64,000 nucleotides of DNA from Corydoras sp. C115. Lineage: Eukaryota > Chordata > Actinopteri > Siluriformes > Callichthyidae. The notes under the pieces are model-generated. The model was not told the DNA's origin, made no database searches, and was given only the letters and a program-made list of their open reading frames with translations. The position numbers and the translations under genes were made by a program. The stretch lies in contig JAFMOC010000387.1 in assembly GCA_019802505.1 (NCBI GenBank), positions 448,501 through 512,500 of the forward strand, written 5' to 3'. How positions within the stretch are numbered: the first letter of the stretch is position 1; each line of letters starts with the position of its first letter. Below are positions 56,102 through 64,000 of this stretch, in pieces.

Positions 56102-56861
56102 CCGTGGAACTACTTTCATTTCATTAAAAAGTGATATGAGTGGCTTATGAGCTGTCACAATGATGAACTTCCTTCCATAAAAATAATTATGGAAGCTTTT
56201 TACCCCAAAGATGACAGCCAGTCCTTCCTTGTCTAATTGGGAAGAATTTCTTTCGGCTTTATTCAAGGTTAAGGAAACAAACCCAATCTGCTTTTCACTT
56301 CCATCCGATCTCCAATGCAATAAAACAGCTCCAAGGCCATTAGGCGAAGCATCACATGCCAAAGTTAGTTCTTTCTTGGGGTCATAATGCACCAATACAG
56401 AACAGGACTTCTTTTGACTCATCAAAAGCTTTCTGTTGCTTCTGACCCCATATCAATTTTACTTCTTTCTTTAATAACCAGTGAAGGGGTGCTAGCAGTG
56501 TGGATAAATTTGGCAGAAACCTATTATAATAATTTAACAGACCTAAATAAGCTTTTAATTCAGACACATTTCTTGGTACTGGTGCACGTTTAATGGCATC
56601 CAGTTTTTCACGTACTGGGTGCAAGCCTGTCCCATTCACCTTATGTCCCAGAAACACCACTTCTTTCTCCAAAAAAGAACATTTATTTCTCAGCCTCAGT
56701 CCACCATTTTCTAATCTGTTTAAGACCTTTTCCAGGTGTTGTAGATGCTCTTCCTCAGTCTGTCCACTCACCAAAATATCATCCAAATAAATCATGACAT
56801 TTGGAACTCCTTGAAGGATTCCCTCCATTGTCCTCTGGAAAATGGCAGGGCTGGATGACAC
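56042..56861 (-). pseudogene. gypsy RT C-terminal part and RNase H N-terminal part
   Basis: SSSPAIFQRTMEGILQG, MIYLDDILVSG (catalytic YLDD), VVFLGHKVNGTGLHP, LKAYLGLLNYYNRFLPNL. A frame change at about 56400 follows, then LTLACDASPNGLGAVL and EGLAVIFGVKSFHNY. The frame is true only to 56106; the rest is LTR sequence. Confidence 0.85.
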
Positions 56862-57610
56862 TCCAAAAGTCTAGAATAGGTGTATAATCCCTTGTGTGTG
56901 TTAATTGTCACATATTTTCTAGAATTTGTATCTAAAACAATTTGCTGATATGCATGAATCATATCTATCTTGGAGAAACTTGTTCCTCCAGCAAGGTGAA
57001 CTTAATACTCTATTAACTGTAATAATCTCCACAAATCCTTATGAAGTCTTCAGGCTTGACTACTGGAACAATTGGTGCAGCCCACTCAGAAAACTGGACA
57101 GGCTTGATTTTTTTTTTCATTTAATAATCTCCTGTTCAACTAATGGCTTTACAGCATAAGAACAGATCTTGGATTATAAAACTTGGGTGAAGCTTCTTTA
57201 TACACTTGTATTGTAGCTTTTGTATCTCTCCGCTTCCCCAATTCCTCTTTAAAAACTGCTGCATATTTGTCTGCAGTATGTCCTTCAATGTTATTTATTA
57301 TTTTAACTTTGGCTGCCACCTTTTTGACAGAATGAATTTCCAGTTCAGTTCCTTCAACCAACTTCTTCTCAACAAGTTTGGACCCTTTCCATCCACTACT
57401 AACACAGGCAGTCATTTTTTTGCTGACTGACACTGGAGCCATGCCACACACTTGTAACATCTCTCCTGCATTTGTTTTTATTGTATTGAACAACTCTGGT
57501 ACTATTCTCTTTCTCCACAGTTTATAGTACTGATCCTTATTAATGATAGTGACTCCACAACCATCTGTCTATCTCAAACAGGACATTGGTAGCATTTATT
57601 TTTACCGTTT
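56862..57610 (-). pseudogene. gypsy protease and RT N-terminal part, broken
   Basis: 57493-57149 reads KVAAKVKIINNIEGHTADKY, FKEELGKRRDTKATIQVYKE and PKFYNPRSV, the linker before RT. Upstream, DGCGVTIINKDQYYKLW is a worn protease region. Between 57140 and 56880 RT motifs (ICGDY-like, FSKIDMIHAYQQIV) appear in shifted frames. Confidence 0.7.
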
Positions 57611-57779
57611 GTTGGATAGGTGACACTTCGCTCACTTGCTCCCGTGCCTCACAGTACATCGTTTGGATTTCCTCCATTTCATTTTCATTATCTTCACTTT
57701 CCTCTCACAGCATGTGAGTCCTCCTGTTTTGACCACCCTCCTTTTTTTCTCCCTTTTCCGTGGTTGACCCCCTCTTGTG

Positions 57780-58510
57780 ACTTGCACCTGCGAAGACTTT
57801 AGCTCTGCAGACTCTTTTTATATGTCCTCGTTTCCCACAATTATAACATATTTCCATAACAAATCTGCAAGCGGTAGCAAAATGCCCTCCTTTACATCTG
57901 TAACATGTCGGCCCTTTTTCTTGTTATGCTACTTCAGGAGACAACCCGATGCACTGTAGCTTAATCTGTGAATTACCTTCCCATTGATGCATCTTCCAGT
58001 ACATGCCCATGTAGATCTCTCACATTCTTATTTGCTGACTCCATTAGCTAATTTTCATAGCTTAAAGATAAGTCCATGTCCGCCAACAGCGGTCTTTGTA
58101 TTCGATCATCGTTCACGCCACATACCAATCTGTCTCTTAACATCTCTGTTAAAGCTTCTCCAATATTGCAATGTTGTGCTAATTTCCTCAATTCAGTCAC
58201 GTAATCTGCAACAGTCTACTCTGATCGGCGAACACGAGAATTAACTTAAACCTTTGCATTTTTTCACTGGGTTTAGTATCAAAATATGCACGTAATAATT
58301 CTACTAAGTAAGTTTTATCACTTGGCTTTTGTGGACATAGTAAACTTCTCATCAAGCCATTTAGATCTCACGCCGCTAAATAAAATGGCTTTCTTTTTAG
58401 CTCCATCCGCTATTTCATTAGCCTGGAAGAAGAAATCTAGAATTTCACAATATTCATCCCATTATTGTGTACTATTTTCAAAAGGCATCACTGATCCGAT
58501 TGTGCTCATT
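57780..58510 (-). pseudogene. gypsy gag with two zinc knuckles, broken
   Basis: CYRCKGGHFATAC and CYNCGKRGHIKRVC near 57920-57810 are gag zinc knuckles (the first one residue short). Further upstream, LTEMLRDRLVCGVNDDRIQRPLL near 58170-58100 is the gypsy capsid motif. Stops and shifts are frequent. Confidence 0.75.
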
Positions 58511-58619
58511 TTTACTTGCTGTTATTTTATGTGATAACTTTGATGTCCTTCTGATGAGTACTCACTCATTTGAAGTTTTTGTAGTGGCCATCCATATTTA
58601 TTTATCCTCATCGCCAATA

Positions 58620-58806
58620 TGTAACATCTTCTAAGAGATGAAGAGAGGAAAATGCCATTGCTCAAGACCGTCTTTATTGTCGAGACAGTGCCACACAAGA
58701 TACACTGTACACAGGGACGAACTGGTGCTTCTTTTTTCCACTCGCCTCTGCCCTCTCCTGGCCTCTCCTTTTTCACACCATTTCCCCGATACTACAACGC
58801 TCAACA
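58620..58806 (-). repeat. Candidate 5' LTR of the gypsy element
   Basis: TGTAACATC to CGCTCAACA on the plus strand, about 187 bp, with AATAAAG on the minus strand near 58670. The short length makes the right boundary uncertain. Confidence 0.5.
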
Positions 58807-59186
58807 AAATCTAAATGTGACCACGTTTCAGTATTAGTTCTTTTCTTAATTTGGAGGCATGGGGGCAGAGACACAGAAAATAATTTGTGAATGTTTCCAA
58901 TCTAAGAGTGTTGCGTTAGTATGACAGCATAAAGTAGATGTAGACTATATTTTCTTAGAATGTGTTTCATGGTGAAGTACATCATATGTGAACATTTGTA
59001 CGGTCCGCTCATTAAACAAATCCCATCTTAATGTCTTAATGCTGCCACCTACTTTTGCTCTATCGTTCATTTCAAATTGAAAAAAGTAATTTACAGCCTG
59101 CAGTAGTGCAGAAGGAGACAATTAAATATCCTGAAGGTGAGTGTAAGTTTAAAGCTTATTGTGAGACACAGAGAACAGTACGGAGC
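58807..59186. other. Intergenic, nothing recognised
   Basis: AT-rich. Confidence 0.4.
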
Positions 59187-59194
59187 CCCTAATA

Positions 59195-59941
59195 CAGGGG
59201 TGCTCATTACGTTGATCGCGATCGACCGGTCGATCGTGAAGTGGTGTCACGTCGATCGCGATGGAAGTTTGAAAAAAAAAACACAAAAATCAGCGCTTTT
59301 TTTACAGCAGAGTATCGGAAGCACTTATACACACGCGCACACGCATTTTAACACAAAATGTGATTCATTCTAAATCGCGATCTCTGCAAGCAAGCGGTCT
59401 GCCTCCCCCCCGTCTCTCTCACTGTTCCAAAAAACAGCATGTGGCCACGCCTCCGTGCATAAATCCGAAGCACTGCCTCACGAACCATCTACATTAGATA
59501 GTTTCTGTTTGTGTTTTTGCCCTTTATTTGACTGACAAGACGAGTGAAGGCGCTGGGCAGATACACCCAGGACAGGGGGGCAATCTATCACTGTGCGCAC
59601 ACTCACACACACACACACATACACACACACACACTCTATATGGGGCAATTTGGAGAATTCAATCGACTTGATCCATGTTTTTGGACTGTGGGAGAGAACC
59701 GGAGAACCCGGAGGAAATCCACGCGGACACGGGGAGAACAAGGAAACTCCACCCAGATTGGGATTCGAACTGGGAATCCCTAGCGCTGAGAGGAGAACGT
59801 GCTAACCACTAAGCCAACGTGCCCCCCCAATAGTAACATGATGTGTGTAAACAGGTTTCAATATAAAAGCCTAAAAAATGATCTCGATGACCTGTCCAAT
59901 GGAAAAGTAGATCTCGGGCCAGAAAAGTGTGGGCACCCCTG
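59195..59941. mobile_element. Non-autonomous hAT element
   Basis: 747 bp. Ends CAGGGGTGCTCA and TGGGCACCCCTG are inverted repeats. Flanks CCCTAATA (59187-59194) and CCCTAAAA (59942-59949) form an 8-bp target-site duplication with one change, as expected for hAT. Subterminal GATCGCGATCGACCGGTCGA and GTAGATCTCGGGCC are typical of one fish hAT group. No transposase frame. A SINE is inserted at 59550-59826. Confidence 0.8.
59550..59826 (-). repeat. DANA-like SINE inside the hAT element
   Basis: GCGCTGGGCAGATACACCC to AACCACTAAGCCAACGTGCC; 3' tail missing. Confidence 0.88.
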
Positions 59942-59972
59942 CCCTAAAAGGACATGAAAAAAATATATATAA

Positions 59973-60007
59973 TGTGAGATCTCGCAATAACTTTGCGAGA
60001 TCTCACA
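59973..60007. repeat. Short palindrome around GCGAGATCTC
   Basis: TGTGAGATCTCGCAA, 5-nt loop, TTGCGAGATCTCACA: exact 15-bp arms. A third half-site TTGCGAGATCTCGC follows near 60027-60040. Confidence 0.85.
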
Positions 60008-60040
60008 ATAGTTATATTTATATTTATTGCGAGATCTCGC

Positions 60041-60984
60041 TAAAGTTTATTATAAATTGATGTACTTTCAGGTCAGTTTCCGGGTCAACAACAATAAACG
60101 ATCACAATGGAGAACTTTCTTCCGTGGCAAAGTTTTAATGAGTTTTATTTTGAGATTGGCTTGCAATATTAAGACATCAAATAAGTGCTTGCCCGTAAAC
60201 ACGGTTTTCGTATAAGTGAGTGTTATGTTCCAAAAAAATGTTCATAAGTCGGCGGCTTTGTTCCAAAAGAACTTAATGCATTTTACTGAATAGACAAACA
60301 AGTGTACAGGAAAAATCATCAATGGCAGATGACTGCGATTGATGAGAGAGCTCTGAATTCTCAAAGAACCCGCTTCGGTATATAATCCTTTGGTGGGCTG
60401 TCTTTCTGTGTGTGGATGAGTGTGAATTGACCTTCCATATATGGTGGGGTCTTCCTGAGCCCCAGTCTCACCATTACATTTAACAACTGTTACCTGCCCC
60501 CTAAGTCTACAGCTCACCCTGTGATCGGACACCCCTAACCTTTGCCATGCTCATCCAGCAAATGGACATTCCTACAATTATACACGCTCATCCCGCAAAT
60601 GACCATTAACTCTGTCCCCTGCAGTCATTCAGCAATTGTTTAAACTATGTGAAATAGTAAATGTCATTACAAAAATAAAGAGCATTACAAAGTATAACAA
60701 AAACCTTACAAATAATGCAATTCATGTCTTTTTATGTTTAATAAATTCCAACACGAGAGACACCTGATGTTTTTCGACAAGAGTGTCTGCTTGCATTAAG
60801 TAATCCAGTTAGTCATGTGAGGGTCCACGCCGATAAAATCTAGCCTGTCCCTCAGGATTCCAGGCTGGATGGTGTTGAAAGCACTGGAGAAAGAACATTA
60901 TCCTCATGGTGATCCCCTGGTTCTCCAGATGAAAAAGAGCTCTGTGGAGAAGGTAGTTGACAGCATCATCACACCAACACCAAG
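60041..60984. other. Intergenic, nothing recognised
   Basis: No supported gene. Open frames are short and lack domains. Confidence 0.4.
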
Positions 60985-61896
60985 TTCAAGTTCAAGTTAT
61001 TTATTTATATAGCGCTTTTTACAACAGTACATTGTCACAAAGCAGCTTTACAGAATGAAAAGCCTTTAAACCCCCAAAGAGCAAGCCGAAGCGACAGTAG
61101 CAAGAAAAAACTCTCTTTTATATTGCTATTAAGGAAGAAACCTTGGGAGGGCCAAGACTCAGTGGGGGACTCATCCTCCTTGAGCAGCCAGGCAGCAACA
61201 ACAATGTAGGACAGCTATGTACAGATATTAAACAAATGGAAAAACTAACAACTGGAAAACTATATTTGAGTCCATTAGGGGGCGTCCTGCAGGACCGCCA
61301 TGTCAGGTTCCATCCAGTATTCGTCAGCATGGATGAAGATCTCCAGGAAGCCGGGGGACACCTCAAAAGTAACAGACAAGGAAGGCAGTTAGAGCTAATA
61401 ATAAAGCACAGCATTTAATTAATAAGTAATTTATTGACACAGTGCAGCATGTGACTCCGGCATCACTGACTAGAGCAGCATAACTAAAAGAGGCAGATAC
61501 TGCAGACTCTACATAGTTGAGATGGCGCCCCGGAACAGCATCATTTCAGCGTTTCACAAGAGGTGAAACGCCAGCATACACTGATCACAGATTACCCCCC
61601 AACACAGCCAAGCCTGAGATCTACATCTTTATCTACAGGGGATTAGTTAAACGCAAGATTAAATAAATGTGTTTTTAATTTATTTTTCAAGATTAATAGT
61701 GATTCGGAACTGGAATAACTGGAAGGCTATTCCAAAGTTGAGGAGCCTTGTGGGAGAACACTCTTCCACCAGCACTAACTTTATTTATTCTAGGAGCTAA
61801 GAGTAAACCAGCACCTTGAGATCGGAGCTCACGTGTTGGCTTGTATGATTGAATCAGCTCACTCAGATACTGTGGAGCCTGATTATGTAGAATTTT
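60985..61896 (-). pseudogene. LINE 3' fragment (L2/Rex-like)
   Basis: The minus frame near 61890-61690 reads APQYLSELIQSYKPTRELRS, GLLLAPRIN and FSHKAPQLWNSLP, the C-terminal LINE ORF2 motif. The 3' end at left is AGCGCTATATAAATAAATAA followed by ACTTGA repeats. Its 5' side is cut by the LTR at 61897. Confidence 0.72.
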
Positions 61897-62391
61897 TGTT
61901 ACGACGGGGCGCGCTGCCCGGAAAATGGCGGTGCAGCGCGGTGTGGTGGAGAATAACAGAGCCAGGCGACCAGGTAAACAAACACAAAAAAGCTCTTTAA
62001 TGGCCGATCGCGGGAACGCCGCTAGAAAGAGCCGAGAGCTCAATACACATAGAGGAAACGGTGCACCGGGAACGCCGCTGCGGACACGATTACACGTACC
62101 GAAAATACGTGGAGTTAAGCAACCGCGGAAAAGCCGCAGGATGCCGAATAAACAGAAACACCACACGAACCACCCGACGTGACAATGTAGGTAAGCACTT
62201 TACCATACACAGATAATGCTGACCTACTGGCAGCTCCGCCGAGCAACCTTAAATGTCGCCAGTAGGTCGCACATGATCAGGTAGGACCCAATCCCTGCTA
62301 AAGGGGTGGATCCTACCTACGGAAGCCCGAAGCGGCCGAAACCCGGAACACGGGAGGCAGGGAGGAGGGGCCCAACCCTCCCAACCTGACA
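61897..62391 (-). mobile_element. 3' LTR of an LTR element running off the window
   Basis: TGTTACGACGGGGC to CCAACCTGACA, clearly the same family as 15431-15992 (GCGCGCTG-CCGGAA-ATGG start; CCCAACCCTCCCAACCTGACA end). On the minus strand it is preceded by a G-run (62398-62405), a likely polypurine tract. The interior is therefore to the right. Confidence 0.75.
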
Positions 62392-63446
62392 TATCGCCCC
62401 CCCAAAAACAACCGGGGGGCAAAGGCACCCGGGGACGCCGAAAAGGAACCGAAAGGGGGCTCGAGGGCAGCGTGGAGGCCCCTGGAGTGTGCGGGGATGC
62501 CGTGCCAAAGAGTGCGGCGGCACCGTGACCCCGTGTGAGGGTGAGGCCGGCGTGCGCTCGTGGACTGACGCGGGGCACGAGATCCCTTAAGTCTGCGGGG
62601 GCGCCATGACCCCTGGTGTGTGCGCGGAGGACCTGGCCCCCGGTGGGCACGAGAGGAGCCAAAGTCTTTGAGGGTACGGGAGCACCGTGACCCTCTGAGA
62701 GCACTAGGGGTGCGGTAATGCCCTAACCCCTTGAGAACCCGAGGAACCGGATTACACGCGACCGCAGACGAGGAACGGGGGGACACAGAATAGGCCCGAG
62801 TGAACACATAGGTAACCCGAGTGAACGAGAAAGTGACCCGAGTGAACGAGAAAGTGACCCGAGTGAACGAGAAAGTGACCCGAGTGAACGCACCGACGAA
62901 CCCGCGTTGGTCCATGATTAGGGCAGCCGGCCCAGGGTCCCATGCGAATTCATTCGCCTCCAAAGGCCTTGGTCCGTCGGATACATTGTCCGGAGCAGAT
63001 GGCCAAGTGTCCTTTGCAGGTGGCAGGTTGTCCACTTTACGGGGCACATAGTCCAGCGCGTTGGTCATATCTATAGAAGCAGGGGTCAACCGATCCTGTG
63101 CGGAGACCACAGGACTCCACTGCTTCCTCACCCGACCACTGGACTGCCCTCTGGGGAATGCGCTGAGCGCCATGCCATGACTCCCAGTCTCCCCTCTCTC
63201 TGCCACCTGGAAACACAAAGAGAGAGCCAGGACTTTGTCCACACTATGCATATTCTCGTCCTGAATATCACGAGGACCCGCACGTGGTGAGTCGTGAGTG
63301 GAATCGCGAGGAGAGACGGGGAGAGGTGAAGTCTCCACAGGAACGTCGGGAGACGCAGCACGAGGGACCGTGCAAGAGGAGCCGCGAGCGGAATCGCGGG
63401 GAGCGACGTGCGGAGGGCTCGGAAGGTCAACGCGGAGAGAATTCAT
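62313..63446 (-). CDS. LTR-element interior frame with tandem repeats
   Basis: A 377-aa frame that ends inside the LTR. It is rich in Ser, Pro and Arg, with no RT, integrase or gag motif. Residues near the middle repeat FTRVTFS from a 21-bp DNA repeat. It may be an extra 3' frame or simply GC-rich sequence without stops; coding is doubtful. Confidence 0.25.
   Translation of the reverse strand: MNSLRVDLPSPPHVAPRDSARGSSCTVPRAASPDVPVETSPLPVSPRDSTHDSPRAGPRDIQDENMHSVDKVLALSLCFQVAERGETGSHGMALSAFPRGQSSGRVRKQWSPVVSAQDRLTPASIDMTNALDYVPRKVDNLPPAKDTWPSAPDNVSDGPRPLEANEFAWDPGPAALIMDQRGFVGAFTRVTFSFTRVTFSFTRVTFSFTRVTYVFTRAYSVSPRSSSAVACNPVPRVLKGLGHYRTPSALRGSRCSRTLKDFGSSRAHRGPGPPRTHQGSWRPRRLKGSRAPRQSTSARRPHPHTGSRCRRTLWHGIPAHSRGLHAALEPPFGSFSASPGAFAPRLFLGGRYVRLGGLGPSSLPPVFRVSAASGFRR
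62800..62890 (+). repeat. 21-bp tandem repeat
   Basis: GTGAACGAGAAAGTGACCCG units, three exact and one or two worn. Confidence 0.92.
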
Positions 63447-63459
63447 CGAAGGTCATCGT

Positions 63460-64000
63460 GCGGAGAGGTGCGGCGAGAGGCGGCACGGCGCGGGGTGCGG
63501 CGAGAGGCGGCACGGCGCGGGGTGCGGCGAGAGGCGGCACGGCGCGGGGTGCGGCGCCAGGCGGCACGGCGCGGGGTGCAGCGCGAGACGATGCAGCACG
63601 AGGCGGCGCAGCGCGAGGTGCAGCTGCGCGGGGTGCGACGAGAGGCGGCACGGCACGGGGCGCGGCACGAGGCAGATCCCGGGCAGCGAGGGGGAACTCG
63701 CTGAACGCGTCCTCCGTGGTGATAGGAGACTCGCACGGAGGAACGCGAACACGGCGCGAGGCGCGAGGTGCAGCGCGAGACGACGCAGCACGAGGCGGCG
63801 CAGCGCGAGGTGCAGCTGCGCGGGGTGCGACGAGAGGCGGCACGGCGCGGGACGCGGCACGAGGCAGATCCCGGGCAGCGAGGGGGAACTCGCTGAACGC
63901 GTCCTCCGTGGAGATAGGCGGCGCGAGACGCGAGGTGCAGCGCGAGACGGCGCAGCACGAGGCGGCGCAGCGCGGGATGCGGTGCTACGCGGCCCGGAGC
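63460..64000. repeat. GC-rich tandem repeats, 27-bp unit and about 192-bp superunit
   Basis: GGTGCGGCGAGAGGCGGCAC units of 27 bp repeat at 63470-63590. A larger unit containing GCGCGAGGTGCAGCTGCGCG recurs at 63611 and 63803 (offset 192), with the GGGGGAACTCGCTGAACGCG block in each. Several frames on both strands stay open (Pro/Arg/Ala on minus, Arg/Ala on plus) purely because of base composition. Continues past the window. Confidence 0.85.

Larger units (their letters stand above)
54841..58806 (-). mobile_element. Ty3/gypsy element, 5' portion, decayed
   Basis: In minus-strand order: candidate 5' LTR (58806-58620), gag (about 58500-57800), protease (about 57600-57490), RT (about 57490-56380), RNase H (56425-54993, split by a solo LTR), and the start of the integrase linker (RRWTDKDAVLSRVREYVL, GCILWGARVVFPP) up to 54841. 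The PBS region after the LTR reads TTGGCGATGAGGAT, typical of one fish gypsy group. The integrase core is missing; the C-terminal end may be 51561-51960. Confidence 0.8.

Noticed and set aside
63408..63958. Arg/Ala and Pro/Arg-rich frames on both strands as a possible antimicrobial or protamine-like gene
   Set aside because: Every frame is open because of GC-rich tandem repeats. The position inside an LTR element and the lack of a start context argue against a cellular gene.
63460..64000. CRISPR-like array
   Set aside because: 27-bp units abut with no unique spacers, and the genome is eukaryotic.

Overview
The window looks like a teleost fish nuclear genome. It is AT-rich, full of short CA/TA microsatellites, and packed with fish-type transposable elements (L1, L2/Rex-like LINEs, Tc1, hAT, Ty3/gypsy, tRNA-derived SINEs). 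It carries one spliced immune receptor gene of the expanded fish NLR class (FISNA-NACHT-LRR). The species cannot be named from sequence alone. No bacterial-style operons, CRISPR arrays or intact tRNA/rRNA genes were seen.

Layout. 1-4.8 kb: degenerate repeats (SINE fragments, a dead Tc1 transposon, a 5'-truncated L2 LINE) and a CG-containing patch with three NRF1-like palindromes. 4.84-10.56 kb: a full-length L1 on the minus strand with a 15-bp target-site duplication (TSD), an intact ORF1 and an ORF2 broken by a single frameshift. 10.6-15 kb: SINEs and repeat debris. 15.18-18.34 kb: a direct tandem duplication (two 1,571-bp copies, constant offset 1,583) that duplicated a solo LTR. 18.3-22 kb: hAT-like debris, SINEs and a possible 5' UTR exon.

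22.15-50.07 kb holds the only cellular gene I can support. It is a plus-strand NLRC3/NLRP12-like NLR with 16 coding exons, a predicted protein of 1,268 aa, all introns in phase 2, and a polyadenylation signal at 50066. It has a short start exon, four related N-terminal repeat exons, one 1,752-bp FISNA-NACHT exon, nine LRR exons and a tiny terminal exon; no B30.2 exon was found. Its introns carry SINEs, a candidate solo LTR, a minisatellite, a 41-bp-arm palindrome and a complete Ty3/gypsy chromovirus (41252-46504) with both LTRs and a 5-bp TSD.

50.3-64 kb is a transposon graveyard. A minus-strand gypsy (roughly 51.5-58.8 kb) is interrupted by an L1 deletion derivative, an unidentified GC-rich segment and an 876-bp solo LTR. 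Beyond it lie a non-autonomous hAT with a SINE inside, a LINE 3' fragment, and the 3' LTR plus GC-rich, tandem-repeat-coding interior of another LTR element that runs off the window end.

The most interesting points are: a 9-nt match suggesting Tf1/sushi-type self-priming in the chromovirus; the modular phase-symmetric NLR with a 16-aa in-frame duplication directly before Walker A; exon-plus-intron LRR block duplications that supply empty-site controls for insertions; and two probable template-switch scars (12-nt inverted filler at the tandem-duplication junction, and the 41-bp palindrome).
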